Shown one piece after another: positions 1 to 10,165 of a stretch of DNA of 37,632 bases. Every line of letters begins with the position of its first letter. Within the stretch, counting starts at the first letter, position 1. The translations under genes and the position numbers were made by a program. The stretch is from Rhodospirillales bacterium. GTDB lineage: Bacteria > Pseudomonadota > Alphaproteobacteria > Acetobacterales > Acetobacteraceae. Location of the stretch: contig JAQGHV010000267.1 in NCBI GenBank assembly GCA_028288785.1, positions 1-37,632 of the forward strand, read 5' to 3'. The notes under the pieces are model-generated. The model was not told the DNA's origin. It made no database searches and saw only the letters and a program-made list of their open reading frames with translations.

Positions 1-69
1 CATGCGTTGCCGGGACAGTTGACCGCGCTGCAGACGCGCAAGCCCGCTCGTCCCGGTGGTGCCTCGTGA
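1..69 (+). CDS. murC: UDP-N-acetylmuramate--L-alanine ligase, 3' end only (partial)
   Basis: Frame 1 reads HALPGQLTALQTRKPARPGGAS*, a MurC-like C-terminus directly upstream of murB; its TGA overlaps the murB ATG. Confidence 0.6.
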   Translation, partial: HALPGQLTALQTRKPARPGGAS

Positions 70-974
70 TGCCGCGTGAGCCCCGCGCGGCCACCCTGCC
101 GCCGCTGCGCGGGCGGGTGCAGCACCATGCCACGCTGGCGCCGTTCACCTGGTTCCGTGTCGGTGGCCCGGCCGAAATGCTGGTGCGCCCTGCCGATGTC
201 GACGACCTGCTGCTGCTGCTGCGCGACATGCCCGATACGATGCCGCTCACCATCCTCGGCGCGGCGTCGAACCTGCTCATCCGCGATGGTGGCATTTTGG
301 GCGTGACGCTGCGCCTGGCGCGCGGTTTCTCGACCATCGAGGTCGAGGCCGATGGCATTGTCGCCGGTGCTGCCGCGCTCGACGTGACGCTGGCGGAGAC
401 CGCTGCGGCCGCAGGACTCGCCGGCCTGGAATTCCTGGTCGGCATCCCCGGCACGGTCGGCGGCGCGGTGTCCATGAATGCCGGCGCCTATGGTGGCGAA
501 ATCCGCGATGTCCTCGATTGGGCTGAGGTCGCGACCCCCACCGGGCTCGTCCGGCTGAGCGCCGAAGACCTGCGCTTCGCTTATCGCCACGCGACGCTGC
601 CTGAGCGCGGCGTCGTCACCCGCGTGCGCTTCCGCGCCGTGCCCGGCGTTCCCGCCGAAGTCGCCGCGCGTCTGGCCGCGATCCGTGCCGAGCGCGAGGC
701 CGCGCAGCCGGTTCGCGCGCGCACTGGCGGCTCTACCTTCAAGAACCCGCCGGGCCACAAGGCCTGGGCGCTGATCGACGCGGCGGGTGCGCGCGGCCTC
801 ACCCGCGGCGCTGCGCAGGTGAGCGAGAAGCACTGCAACTTCATGCTCAACCTCGGCAGCGCAAACGCGGCCGATCTGGAAGCCCTCGGCGAGGATGTGC
901 GCGCCCGGGTGCTGGCGCATTCCGGCGTGACGCTCGAATGGGAAATCAAGCGCCTCGGGGAGCCCGCGCCATGA
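69..974 (+). CDS. murB: UDP-N-acetylenolpyruvoylglucosamine reductase
   Basis: [53 protein letters not shown] motifs; dcw context. ATG at 69 preferred over GTG at 66. Confidence 0.96.
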   Translation: MPREPRAATLPPLRGRVQHHATLAPFTWFRVGGPAEMLVRPADVDDLLLLLRDMPDTMPLTILGAASNLLIRDGGILGVTLRLARGFSTIEVEADGIVAGAAALDVTLAETAAAAGLAGLEFLVGIPGTVGGAVSMNAGAYGGEIRDVLDWAEVATPTGLVRLSAEDLRFAYRHATLPERGVVTRVRFRAVPGVPAEVAARLAAIRAEREAAQPVRARTGGSTFKNPPGHKAWALIDAAGARGLTRGAAQVSEKHCNFMLNLGSANAADLEALGEDVRARVLAHSGVTLEWEIKRLGEPAP

Positions 975-1891
975 CGCGTGTCGCGGTTCTCATGGGCGGC
1001 ATTTCCAACGAACGCGCGGTCAGCCTGGCCAGCGGCACGCAGGTCGTGGCGGCATTGCGCGAGGCCGGTTTCGCGGTGACGACGATCGATGCCGGGGCCG
1101 ATCTCGGCGCCCTTATCGCCGCGCTTACGCCGGCGCCGGACGTGGTCTTCAACGCGCTGCACGGCCGCTTCGGCGAGGATGGCTGCATCCAGGGCGTGCT
1201 CGACTGGATGGGCATTCCCTATACGCATTCCGGCGTGCTCGCCTCCGCACTCGCGATGGACAAGGTCGCCGCGCGCGCTGTGTTCGCGGTGCATGGCCTG
1301 CCCATCGCGGAGGGCCGCGTGGTCACGCGCGCCGCGCTCGAAGCCGCCGATCCGCTGCCGCTTCCCTATGTCGTGAAGCCGGCGCAGGAGGGCAGTTCCG
1401 TCGGCGTCCACATCATCCGCACCGGCGACAATCGCCGTGCCGAGATCGCGCGCGGCTGGCGCTTCGGTGATGCGATCCTCGCCGAGCGCTTCATCCCCGG
1501 CCGCGAACTGACCGTGGGCGTGCTCGGCGACCGCGCGCTTGATGTGACCGACATCCTCGCCGATGCCGGTGAATTCTACGATTACGAGAGCAAATACGCG
1601 GCCGGCGGCAGCCGCCACGTCATTCCCGCGCAGATCCACCCGGCCATCCGCGACCGCGCCATGGAAGTGGCTCTCGCCGCCCACCGCGCGCTCGGCTGCC
1701 GCGGGGCGACGCGGGCCGATTTCCGCTACGACGACACGGCCGGCGAACCCGGCGAGCTCGTGCTGCTCGAGGTGAACACGCAGCCGGGCCTCACGCCGAC
1801 GTCGCTGCTGCCGGAACAGGCCGCGCATTGCGGCATTGGCTTCCCGCAGCTCTGCGCCTGGATGGTCGAGGAGGCACGCCATGGGTGTTGA
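971..1891 (+). CDS. ddl: D-alanine--D-alanine ligase
   Basis: [65 protein letters not shown] overlap with murB. Confidence 0.96.
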   Translation: MTRVAVLMGGISNERAVSLASGTQVVAALREAGFAVTTIDAGADLGALIAALTPAPDVVFNALHGRFGEDGCIQGVLDWMGIPYTHSGVLASALAMDKVAARAVFAVHGLPIAEGRVVTRAALEAADPLPLPYVVKPAQEGSSVGVHIIRTGDNRRAEIARGWRFGDAILAERFIPGRELTVGVLGDRALDVTDILADAGEFYDYESKYAAGGSRHVIPAQIHPAIRDRAMEVALAAHRALGCRGATRADFRYDDTAGEPGELVLLEVNTQPGLTPTSLLPEQAAHCGIGFPQLCAWMVEEARHGC

Positions 1892-2786
1892 GACCCCGCA
1901 GCGCCTGGCCTCCGCGGCGCCGATTTCCCGCCGCGCGCCCGCACGCCGCGCCAAGCCGCTCGACCGGCCGTCGCGCCTCAAGCTGTGGCTGCGCCGGCGG
2001 CGCGGGCTGCTGCGCCCGGCGGCCCTCGGCCTCGTGGCATTGGCCGGGGTCATCGGCACTGGCGCTGCGATCTGGGCGGCGGACCCGGCCGGCCGCGCGC
2101 AGGCGCTGATCGAGGATGTCTCCGACATCAGCCGCCGCCTGGGCCTGAGCATCCAGCGGGTCGAGATCGTCGGCCGCCAGAACACGCCGCTTGATATGAT
2201 CAGCGCGGCCTTGGGCGTCTCTCGCGGCGATCCGCTGCTGGGCTTCTCCCTGGAAGCGGCGCGCGCCCGGCTCGAGACCATCGCCTGGGTGCAGCGCGCG
2301 CATATCGAGCGCCGCCTGCCCGAGACGCTGATCATCCGCATCGAGGAGCGCCGCCCCTTCGCGATCTGGCAGCGCGATGGCCGCTTCGTGGTGATCGACC
2401 GCGCCGGACGGGTGATCGCGCAGGATCGGCTCGACCAGTTCGGGCCGCTGCCGCTGATCGTCGGGCCCGGCGCCAACCTTGCCGCCGCCACGCTGCACGA
2501 AATGCTGCTCAACGAGACGGAGGTCGCGAACCGCGTCCAGGCGCTGGTCCGCATCGGCGAGCGCCGCTGGAACCTGAAGCTGCACAGCGGCACCGACGTG
2601 CTTCTGCCCGAAGGGGCCGAGGCCGCCGCCGTCACGCGGCTCGCGGCCCTGCAGCGGGAGCAGCAACTGCTCGACCGGCCACTGGTGGCGATCGACATGC
2701 GCCTGCCCGATCGCCTGGTGCTGCGCCAGGCCGCGGCGCCGGTCCCGGAAACGCCGCGCCCGACCGGCGCACGGAGGGGCGCATGA
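1881..2786 (+). CDS. ftsQ: Cell division protein FtsQ
   Basis: N-terminal basic region, TM segment, POTRA-like region ([71 protein letters not shown]); between ddl and ftsA. Confidence 0.92.
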   Translation: MGVETPQRLASAAPISRRAPARRAKPLDRPSRLKLWLRRRRGLLRPAALGLVALAGVIGTGAAIWAADPAGRAQALIEDVSDISRRLGLSIQRVEIVGRQNTPLDMISAALGVSRGDPLLGFSLEAARARLETIAWVQRAHIERRLPETLIIRIEERRPFAIWQRDGRFVVIDRAGRVIAQDRLDQFGPLPLIVGPGANLAAATLHEMLLNETEVANRVQALVRIGERRWNLKLHSGTDVLLPEGAEAAAVTRLAALQREQQLLDRPLVAIDMRLPDRLVLRQAAAPVPETPRPTGARRGA

Positions 2787-4084
2787 ACGAGATCTCCCGC
2801 GTGCCACCGGGGGCGGGTGGGCGCGATGCCCGCCGCCGCCGCAACGCGCGCAGCGGCCCCTTCGGCATCATCGACATCGGCAGCACCAAGGTCGTCTGCA
2901 TCATCGCGCGCATCGAAAGCGACGGCGAACCCCGCGCGCTGGGCTTCGGGTGGCAGCGCGGACGCGGCGTGAAGGGTGGCTCCATCGTCGACCTGGACGA
3001 GGCCGAGCGTGCGATCCGTGCCGCCGTCGGCCAGGCGGAGGAGATGGCGGACACCCAGCTCGCCGGCGCGATCGTCAATCTGTCCTGCGGGCAGCCGGAA
3101 TCGCGCCTCCTGCCGATCCAATGGCCGATCGGCGGCCGCGCCGTCACCGAGACGGACCTGCGCGCCATCCTGTCGGAAGGCCGCCGCCGCGCCGGCGATT
3201 CCGAACGCGACGGACGCGAGGTCGTGCACGCCATCCCGCTCGCCTTCACGGTCGATGCGACACCCGGCGCCGAAGATCCGCGCGGCATGGTCTGCGATAC
3301 GCTGAGTGCGCGGCTGCACATGGTCGAGGCGAGCCAGGCAAGCCTGCTCAACCTCGGCGCCACCCTGCAACGCTGCGACCTGGAGGTGGAGGAGCTGGTC
3401 TCCGCCCCCTTCGCCGCCGGCCTTGCGACGCTGGTCGAGGATGAGAAGCACCTCGGATGCACCGTGATCGACATGGGCGGCGGCACCACCTCGCTCGCGG
3501 TTTTCTCCGAAGGGCTGCTGGTCCACACCGCGCAGATCGCGGTCGGTGGCCAGCACGTGACCAACGACCTCGCCAGCCTGCTGTCCACGCCGGTCGCGCA
3601 TGCGGAGCGGCTGAAGACCATGCATGGCGGCGTGCATGGCGGCCCCGGCGACGACCGGGACTTCCTGCCCGTCCCCATGCTGGGCGAAGAGGATGAGCAC
3701 ATCGCGCGCATCCCCCGCACGATGATCACCGGCATCATCCGCCCGCGCATCGAGGAGACCTTCGAGCTCCTGCGCGAGAAGCTCGATGGCGCGGGCCTCG
3801 GCCGCGAGGCTGGCGCGCGGGTCGTGCTGACTGGCGGCGCGAGCCGGCTGATCGGCGTGCACGAACTCGCCGCGCGCATCCTGAACCGCCAGGTCCGCCT
3901 GGGCCGGCCGCATCCGATCCGCGGCCTGCCCGAAAGTCTGATGGTCGCCGACTTCGCGACCGCCACCGGCCTTTTGGCCTGGGGTGCGGGGGTCGGTCGT
4001 CCGGTCCTCGACATCGCCCCCGGCCCCGACCCGCGCCGCGGGCCGTTCAAGCGTCTCGTTCATTGGCTGAAGGATCGCGTCTGA
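2783..4084 (+). CDS. ftsA: Cell division protein FtsA
   Basis: Actin-like motifs IIDIGSTKVVCIIARI, VIDMGGGTTSLAVF, VVLTGGASRLIGV; upstream of ftsZ. Confidence 0.95.
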   Translation: MNEISRVPPGAGGRDARRRRNARSGPFGIIDIGSTKVVCIIARIESDGEPRALGFGWQRGRGVKGGSIVDLDEAERAIRAAVGQAEEMADTQLAGAIVNLSCGQPESRLLPIQWPIGGRAVTETDLRAILSEGRRRAGDSERDGREVVHAIPLAFTVDATPGAEDPRGMVCDTLSARLHMVEASQASLLNLGATLQRCDLEVEELVSAPFAAGLATLVEDEKHLGCTVIDMGGGTTSLAVFSEGLLVHTAQIAVGGQHVTNDLASLLSTPVAHAERLKTMHGGVHGGPGDDRDFLPVPMLGEEDEHIARIPRTMITGIIRPRIEETFELLREKLDGAGLGREAGARVVLTGGASRLIGVHELAARILNRQVRLGRPHPIRGLPESLMVADFATATGLLAWGAGVGRPVLDIAPGPDPRRGPFKRLVHWLKDRV

Positions 4085-4133
4085 TGCGCGACCTCTCGGC
4101 TACCCGCATTCCTGAGGAAGGAGAGTTTTTCGG

Positions 4134-5615
4134 ATGACCCTCGAATTCATCGTGCCGCGTGCCGGCCATCACACGGACTTTTCGCCCCGGATCACCGTGA
4201 TCGGTGTCGGCGGCGGTGGCTGCAACGCGGTCAACAACATGATCTCGATGGGGCTCGACGGGGTGGAATTCCTCGTCGCCAACACCGATGCCCAGTCGCT
4301 GGTGCACTCCAAAAGCGAGCGCCGCGTGCAGCTGGGCCATCACCTGACGCAGGGCCTCGGTGCCGGTGCGAAGCCGGATATCGGCCGTGCGGCGGCTGAG
4401 GAAGCGAGTGAGGAACTCGCCCGCCATCTCGACGGCGCGCACATGGTCTTCATCACCGCCGGCATGGGCGGGGGCACCGGCACGGGTGCCGCGCCGGTCA
4501 TCGCGCGCATGGCCCGCGAGCGTGGCATCCTGACCGTGGGTGTCGTGACCAGGCCCTTCGACTTCGAGGGGCCGAAGCGCCGCCGCAGCGCCGACCAGGG
4601 CCTGGAGCAGTTGCAGGCGGTGGTCGATACGCTGATCGTCATCCCGAACCAGAACCTGTTCAAGATGGCGAACGAGCGCACCACCTTCGCCGAGGCCTTC
4701 AAGATGGCCGACAACGTGCTCTACATGGGCGTGCGCGGCGTCACCGACCTGATGATGAAGCCTGGCCTCGTGAACCTCGACTTTGCCGATATCCGTACCG
4801 TCATGGCGGAGATGGGCAAGGCGATGATGGGCACCGGCGAGGCCGATGGCGATGACCGCGCCCGCAAGGCCGCCGAGAGCGCGATCAGCAATCCGCTGCT
4901 GGAGGACACCTCGCTGCGCGGCGCGCGCGGCGTACTGATCAACATCACCGGCGGCCACGACATGACCTTGTTCGAGGTGGACCAGGCGACGCACCGCATC
5001 CGCGAGGAGGTGGACGAGGAAGCGAACATCATCTTCGGCTCCTCGGTCGAAGAGGATCTGAACGGCCGCATCCGCGTGTCGGTCGTCGCCACCGGCATCG
5101 ACATCGCGCCTGCGATCCAGGGCAAAGCCGAGAGCAATGTGCGCCCCACGCTGGTCTCGGTTGGTGGCCTTGGCGCCACGCCGCCGACGATGGCGCCCGC
5201 CGTGCAGGAGGCCGAGCCTTTGGTGGCGCAGGCCACCGGCACGCATGGCCAGCCGCAGGTGCCGAGCTTCATGCGCCGCGCCGCGGAGCCGAGCCCGCCC
5301 ACGCGCATCTCCGCGCCCCAGATCGAGACGGCGCCGGGCGAGCATCCGGTGTTCCTGGCCTCCGTCGCTCCGCGCGCGGAGCTTGAGGCGATGCCGGCGG
5401 CGCGGCCGCAATCCCAGCCGGAGCCGGCACGCGGCGGGCTGCGCGGCCTGTTCACGCGGGTGACGGGTGGTGGTGCGGCCATGATGGTCCGCGCCTTGCC
5501 GACGGAAGCACCACGCGCGGTGCAGCCGCCGGAGCCGCAGCGCCATCCGGAGCAGGCACCGCAGGACGAGATGGGGATCGAGATCCCCACCTTCCTTCGT
5601 CGCCAGAGCAATTGA
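4134..5615 (+). CDS. ftsZ: Cell division protein FtsZ
   Basis: [36 protein letters not shown], and C-terminal EIPTFLRRQ peptide. Confidence 0.98.
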   Translation: MTLEFIVPRAGHHTDFSPRITVIGVGGGGCNAVNNMISMGLDGVEFLVANTDAQSLVHSKSERRVQLGHHLTQGLGAGAKPDIGRAAAEEASEELARHLDGAHMVFITAGMGGGTGTGAAPVIARMARERGILTVGVVTRPFDFEGPKRRRSADQGLEQLQAVVDTLIVIPNQNLFKMANERTTFAEAFKMADNVLYMGVRGVTDLMMKPGLVNLDFADIRTVMAEMGKAMMGTGEADGDDRARKAAESAISNPLLEDTSLRGARGVLINITGGHDMTLFEVDQATHRIREEVDEEANIIFGSSVEEDLNGRIRVSVVATGIDIAPAIQGKAESNVRPTLVSVGGLGATPPTMAPAVQEAEPLVAQATGTHGQPQVPSFMRRAAEPSPPTRISAPQIETAPGEHPVFLASVAPRAELEAMPAARPQSQPEPARGGLRGLFTRVTGGGAAMMVRALPTEAPRAVQPPEPQRHPEQAPQDEMGIEIPTFLRRQSN

Positions 5616-5650
5616 GTAGAATGGGGGTTTACTAGACCGCCGCGACCAGG

Positions 5651-5676
5651 GCCTGGGGAAAATGCGTTCCCCAGGC
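5651..5676. terminator. Hairpin between ftsZ and metW
   Basis: gcctggggaa-aatgcg-ttccccaggc: perfect 10-bp arms, 6-nt loop; no U-tract. Confidence 0.45.
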
Positions 5677-5688
5677 TAGTCTCCACTA

Positions 5689-6321
5689 ATGCCTGACGAC
5701 ATCCAATATGTTGCCAAGAACATGCGCCTCGATCTCCGTCTCATCGCGGAGATGGTGCAGCCCGACGCGCGTGTCCTAGACATCGGCTGCGGCGACGGCG
5801 CGCTGATCGCGCTGCTGGCGCGCGAGAAGCGGGCCGATGCGCGTGGCATCGAGATCGACATGGCGGAGGCGACGCGTGCCGTCGCGGCCGGCCTCGCTGT
5901 GATCCATGGCGATGCCGACCATGACCTGCAGCACTACCCGGACGGCGCGTTCGACTACGTCATCCTGTCGCGCACGCTTCAGGCCGTGGAACGGCCGCGC
6001 GTGGTCCTTCAGCAGATGTTGCGCATCGGCCGCCGCGCGATCGTGAGCTTCCCGAACTTCGGCCACTGGCAGATGCGCTGGCGCCTGCTGGTCACCGGCC
6101 GCATGCCCGATAGCGAGACCTGGTCACGGCCCTGGTACGAGACGCCCAACATCCATCCCTGCACCATCGCGGATTTCTTCGCGCTGTGCAGGATGGATGG
6201 CTACCAGGTCGAGCAATGGCTCGCTGTCGACGAGCGTGGCCTGAAGGGTCCGTGGCGGCGCAGCGTGCGCCTGGCGAACATTTTTGGGCAGCAGGCGTTG
6301 TTCATGCTCCGCCGCGCCTGA
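5689..6321 (+). CDS. metW: MetW-type class I SAM methyltransferase
   Basis: VLDIGCGDGALIALL, GIEIDMAEATRAVAAGLAVIHGDAD, LQAVERPRVVLQQMLRIGRRAIVSFPNFGHWQMRWRLLVTGRMP typical of MetW. Confidence 0.9.
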   Translation: MPDDIQYVAKNMRLDLRLIAEMVQPDARVLDIGCGDGALIALLAREKRADARGIEIDMAEATRAVAAGLAVIHGDADHDLQHYPDGAFDYVILSRTLQAVERPRVVLQQMLRIGRRAIVSFPNFGHWQMRWRLLVTGRMPDSETWSRPWYETPNIHPCTIADFFALCRMDGYQVEQWLAVDERGLKGPWRRSVRLANIFGQQALFMLRRA

Positions 6322-6440
6322 GAGCGCCGCCGCGTTCGCGAGCGGCTTGCACCGCGACCCGACTGCCCTTGTCGCGCGGCGCACGCAGCGCGATCGAACG
6401 GTCGCCGCCTACAGTCCTGAAAAAATCAAGCGCGTGCTGG

Positions 6441-6532
6441 GGGCTTGGCGCGAAGCATCGCAAGTCCGATCGCCGCCACCGGTCCTTCCGCGAGCCGAGA
6501 ACGGGCAGCGTGCGCCCGGCCCCTGAGGGCAC
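6441..6532 (-). repeat. Intergenic element family 1, copy A
   Basis: Reverse complement CCCTCAGGGGCCGGGCGCACGCTGCCCGTTCTCGGCTCGCGGAAGGACCGGTGGCGGCGATCGGACTTGCG aligns with copies C and D. Confidence 0.6.
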
Positions 6533-6542
6533 AGACAATTAC

Positions 6543-6580
6543 TGAACGACAGCGGTGATCTTCATGACCGCTGTCGTTCA
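6543..6580. terminator. Perfect inverted repeat at the 3' end of the small minus-strand ORF
   Basis: TGAACGACAGCGGT-N10-ACCGCTGTCGTTCA, 14-bp perfect arms, overlapping the stop codon of the ORF at 6578. Confidence 0.55.
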
Positions 6581-6778
6581 ATGCAGTGGCGCGACCAGCA
6601 GTTCGACCGGCACGCTGCCGGTCTCACATATGGAGGCGGCCGCCTTCGCAGCGTGCTGCGCGGCCTCGATCGCGCCGATGCGACGGCACTCGCTCTCGAC
6701 ATATTCCAACATCATGCGCAGAGCGGCACGATCGGCGTTGGCCTTCCCCGGAATGGCCAGGATCGCGACTTCAGCCAT
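6578..6778 (-). CDS. Small hypothetical protein
   Basis: 66-aa ORF MAEVAILAIPGKANADRAALRMMLEYVESECRRIGAIEAAQHAAKAAASICETGSVPVELLVAPLH; protein-like composition, ends in a hairpin. Confidence 0.5.
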   Translation of the reverse strand: MAEVAILAIPGKANADRAALRMMLEYVESECRRIGAIEAAQHAAKAAASICETGSVPVELLVAPLH

Positions 6779-7003
6779 AGGGCAGCATCCTCTTGGTAAC
6801 GCATTATCCATTTCGTTAATGGAAGCATGAGCGCGCGGATTCCGGAAGTGCCCTCACAGCGTCGGACGCCGAATGTAACGTGGGTGAAGCTGCCGCGCCG
6901 GCGCATGAAATATCGCGTTGCAGCATGAAGGTTACTGCTTGCGGCGAAGGGCGTGAACGGGTCTAGGGTTAAGGCGGAAACGCTTAAATCAGGGAGGCTG
7001 GAC

Positions 7004-7726
7004 ATGGCTCGTGTTGCACTCGTGACAGGTGGTCAGCGCGGCATCGGCGCGGCGATCAGCGAGGGCTTGCAGGCGGCTGGCCGAAAGGTGGTTGCTTCCT
7101 ATGCCGGCAATGACGCGGCGGCGGCGGCGTTCACCGACCGCACCGGCATTCCCTGCGTCAAGTTCGACGTCTCCGATTTCGAGGGCTCGCAGGCTGCCGT
7201 GAAGCGGGTCGAGGAAGACCACGGCCCAATCGAGATTCTCGTCAACAATGCCGGCATCACGCGGGATGCCATGATGCGCAAGCTGACGCGGCAGATGTGG
7301 GATGACGTGATCGATACCAACCTCGGCAGTTGCTACAATCTCTGCAAGGCGGTGTGGGACGGCATGGCGGCGCGGAAATTCGGCCGCATCGTCAACATCG
7401 GATCGGTCAACGGGCAGGCGGGACAGCTTGGCCAGGTGAACTACGCGGCAGCGAAGTCGGGCATTCACGGCTTCACCAAGGCGCTCGCCCAGGAAGGTGC
7501 CCGCAACCAGATCACCGTCAACGCCATCGCGCCCGGCTATGTGGATACGGAAATGGTGCGCGCGGTGCCGGCGGACGTGCTGGAGAAGATCATCGCGCGC
7601 ATTCCTCGCGGGCGTCTCGGCACCGCGGAGGACATTGCGCGCGGCGTGGTGTTCCTCACCGCGGACGAGGCGGATTTCATCACCGGCTCGACGCTCTCGA
7701 TCAATGGCGGTCAGCACATGTACTGA
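7004..7726 (+). CDS. phaB: Acetoacetyl-CoA reductase-type SDR (PhaB/PhbB-like)
   Basis: MARVALVTGGQRGIGAAIS, LVNNAGITRD, N-S-YxxxK (YAAAKSGIHGFTKALAQEGA), NAIAPGYVDTEMV, INGGQHMY. Confidence 0.88.
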   Translation: MARVALVTGGQRGIGAAISEGLQAAGRKVVASYAGNDAAAAAFTDRTGIPCVKFDVSDFEGSQAAVKRVEEDHGPIEILVNNAGITRDAMMRKLTRQMWDDVIDTNLGSCYNLCKAVWDGMAARKFGRIVNIGSVNGQAGQLGQVNYAAAKSGIHGFTKALAQEGARNQITVNAIAPGYVDTEMVRAVPADVLEKIIARIPRGRLGTAEDIARGVVFLTADEADFITGSTLSINGGQHMY

Positions 7727-7753
7727 TCGCTACGATCAGGGGGAGTTGGGTGG

Positions 7754-8392
7754 ATGGGCTGTGCGGTGATGGCGTTCGACGGACCGGATCCGGCGCGACG
7801 GGCTGAAGTGCGGGACCGCCACTTGGCGGTCATCACCGCCTGGGCGGCGGCGGGACGGTTGGCACTCGGCGTGCCGCTGTTCAATGCGGCGTTCAAGCCG
7901 GTGGGGTCGCTGATGATCCTCACCGTCGAGGATCGTGCCGGGCTCGATGCCTACCTCGCCGAGGAACCCTTCGCGGTGGAAGGCGTATGGGAGCGTGTGG
8001 AGACGATGCCGTTCCGCATCGCGTCCCTGCCGTATCGGCCCCTGCCGGCTGGGCCTGCTGCGACATCGCGCACGCACACCATCACCATCGCCTATGATGC
8101 TCAGGATGCGGAGGCGCCTGCCCGGCGCGCCGCCGCGCGGCCGGCGCATTTCGAACGCGTGACGGGATGGGCGAAGGACGGGACCCTGGCGCTTGGCGGC
8201 GCGATCCTGGATGCGGATGGTGCGGCGATGATCGGATCGATCGCCATCACCCGGCATGCCAGTGACGCCGAGGCCGAAGCGGCTTGGGCCGATGACCCCT
8301 ATGTCACGGGTCGTGTGTGGAGCACCGTACAACGGTGGGGCACCCGCTTCGCCGCCCTGCCCTACCGTCCGCTTCCTGGCGCCGAGGTCTGA
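7754..8392 (+). CDS. Protein of two tandem YciI-like domains
   Basis: Both halves carry R-x-x-HL/HF...W...G.LALG...GS..I...A.DP/EP....GVW/RVW..V and both end in LPYRPLP. Confidence 0.7.
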   Translation: MGCAVMAFDGPDPARRAEVRDRHLAVITAWAAAGRLALGVPLFNAAFKPVGSLMILTVEDRAGLDAYLAEEPFAVEGVWERVETMPFRIASLPYRPLPAGPAATSRTHTITIAYDAQDAEAPARRAAARPAHFERVTGWAKDGTLALGGAILDADGAAMIGSIAITRHASDAEAEAAWADDPYVTGRVWSTVQRWGTRFAALPYRPLPGAEV

Positions 8393-8393
8393 G

Positions 8394-8437
8394 GTCCGTA
8401 CGGACAAGCCGGCCTTCGTCCATGGAACCAGGCCGGC
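8394..8437. terminator. Palindrome plus hairpin in a convergent gap
   Basis: 12-bp palindrome GTCCGTACGGAC (8394-8405), then GCCGGCCT-N14-AGGCCGGC (8408-8437) between the convergent ORFs ending at 8392 and 8447. Confidence 0.5.
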
Positions 8438-8446
8438 GGTATGAAC

Positions 8447-8758
8447 TCAGCTGAAGCGTATGCCGCTGCCGTGATGGGCGTCCTCACGTGCGCGACGCAT
8501 GCGCTCGTCGAGGATGGCCAGTGCAACGCTCGCCACCGTGCCGAGCACGAAGGTCACGGCCCCGCCGATGCCGCCAATGCACCAACCGGCGCTGGCCCAG
8601 ATGACCGACGTGATGAAGCCGGGAAGCGCAATGTGCCAGCGGGACATACGCTCGGTCACCTGGTGCAGAAGCCACTGCATCGCCAAGGCAAGGACAAGGA
8701 CAACCGGTACAAGGTAATCAGCAAACAAAACCGTTTCGAAGTCGGCAGCGGGATCCAT
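8447..8758 (-). CDS. Small hypothetical membrane protein
   Basis: 103 aa with at least two hydrophobic segments (YLVPVVLVLALAMQWLL; GFITSVIWASAGWCIGGIGGAVTFVLGTVASVALAIL). Confidence 0.55.
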   Translation of the reverse strand: MDPAADFETVLFADYLVPVVLVLALAMQWLLHQVTERMSRWHIALPGFITSVIWASAGWCIGGIGGAVTFVLGTVASVALAILDERMRRAREDAHHGSGIRFS

Positions 8759-8835
8759 GGGAGCCTCCCCAATCCTGTTCGACGAATGGAACTATATACA
8801 CCCTGGGTTGCAGAAGCTGCCATGAAAGCACCGCA

Positions 8836-9738
8836 GTGCTGTGGCGCGTGCAGCACAAGGACGCGAGTGTCTTGAGTTTGGGCAAACGGGCGACCCTGTC
8901 CGGGGTCGGCGCATTGCTGCTCTGGGCCTTCCTCGCGGTGCTCGGGCGGCTGACGGCGCCGATGCCGCCGCTGCAGGTGACGGCGCTTGGATTCGCGATT
9001 GGTGGCTGTCTTGGACTTGCCGTGGTGATCTACCGCCGGCGGACTCACGCATTGGCGCAGCCTCCGCTGGCCTGGGTTCACGGGGTTGGCGGGCTGTTCG
9101 GCTATCACGCGCTCTATTTCGCGGCGATCGCCTGGGCGCCGCCGGTCGAGGCAAACCTGCTCAACTACCTCTGGCCGCTGCTGATTGTCGTGCTCTCGGC
9201 ACCGATATTGGGGATGCGGCTTGGCGCCCGGCGCCTAATGGGGGTCGGCTGCGGTTTTGTAGGCTGCGTGCTGGTGGCCGGTGGTGGGGCCGGCTTCGTC
9301 ACGCCAGGTGCGTTGCCGGGATTTGCCGCCGCTCTCGGCGCGGCGTTCGTCTGGGCGCTGTACTCGGTCACGTCCCGGCGCATGGCGGCGGTTCCGACCG
9401 AGGCCGTGGCGGGCTTCTGCCTGGCCACCGCCGCGCTGGCAGGCATCGCGCATCTGGCTTTCGAGACCAGCGTGGCACCGAGCACGCGGCAGTGGCTTGC
9501 CCTGCTGCTGCTCGGTGCTGGACCAGTTGGCGCCGCCTTCTTCCTTTGGGATGTCGGGATGAAGCGCGGCGATCCGAGGTTGCTCGGCGTGCTGGCCTAT
9601 GCCGTGCCGGTGGCGTCCACCCTTTTGCTCGTGCTGGCGGGAGAGGGTGTGTTGGGCTGGCGGGTGGGGGTTGCGCTGTTACTTGTCGTGGGCGGCGGGT
9701 GGATGGCCGCGACGGCTTCCGGAGAAGCCCCCGAGTAA
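8836..9738 (+). CDS. EamA/DMT-family transporter (start uncertain)
   Basis: About 10 TM segments in a duplicated EamA arrangement; HALYFAAIAWAPPVEANLLNYLWPLLIVVLSAPILG, GPVGAAFFLWDVGMKRGDPRLLGVLAYAVPVASTLLL. Confidence 0.88.
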   Translation: MLWRVQHKDASVLSLGKRATLSGVGALLLWAFLAVLGRLTAPMPPLQVTALGFAIGGCLGLAVVIYRRRTHALAQPPLAWVHGVGGLFGYHALYFAAIAWAPPVEANLLNYLWPLLIVVLSAPILGMRLGARRLMGVGCGFVGCVLVAGGGAGFVTPGALPGFAAALGAAFVWALYSVTSRRMAAVPTEAVAGFCLATAALAGIAHLAFETSVAPSTRQWLALLLLGAGPVGAAFFLWDVGMKRGDPRLLGVLAYAVPVASTLLLVLAGEGVLGWRVGVALLLVVGGGWMAATASGEAPE

Positions 9739-10017
9739 TCTCGTTGTGTGCCGGAGCCTTCATCGAGCAGCGCGGTACGTTCGAGCAGTTCCAGCGTTTC
9801 AAGGCTGGCGAACAGTTCCTCCGCGATGGCGCGGGTGAGGAGCAGGCTTGCTTCCTTTTCTACGCCTTCCCTCCTGGCGAGACCAGCAACCCACTGGCTG
9901 CGGTGCTTCCTCGCCGTTACGCAGCCGCGAGGTGGTATGGCAAATTGCCATAAATCCAGAGCGTCGCCTTCGCTCGCCAAATGTCCGGCGGGGCGCAATG
10001 CGGCTAAGTGGCATCCT

Positions 10018-10105
10018 GTGCCAAGTGCGGACTACGCCTACTTGGCTCGTCGGACTCCGAGCGGCCCCCATTCGGGCTTGTGGCCGCCAATGCCAGCCGA
10101 GGGGG
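10018..10105 (+). repeat. Intergenic element family 1, copy B (degenerate)
   Basis: CTTGGCTCGTCGGACTCCGAGCGGCCCCCATTCGGGCTTGTGGCCGCC aligns with copy D CTTGGCTCGCCGGACGACCGGCGGCGCCCATTCGGGCTTGCGGCCCGC. Confidence 0.65.
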
Positions 10106-10165
10106 CACTTAGAAGGTGGCACTCGCCGCGCCGGTGGCGCCACCTCTGCGTCGGATGGGTGACGC

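Noticed and set aside
581-4063. 1160-aa minus-strand ORF across murB-ftsA
   Set aside because: Antisense shadow ORF from high-GC codon bias; low-complexity RAD/HDV-rich translation and the opposite strand encodes clear dcw genes.
4047-5546. 499-aa minus-strand ORF opposite ftsZ
   Set aside because: Antisense shadow with R/H/A/D-rich composition and no motifs; ftsZ is unambiguous.
9597-9998. Minus-strand ORF with a protein-like middle (QWVAGLARREGVEKEASLLLTRAIAEELFASLETLELLERTALLDE)
   Set aside because: Runs antisense into the DMT gene and has no recognisable family; not strong enough to call.
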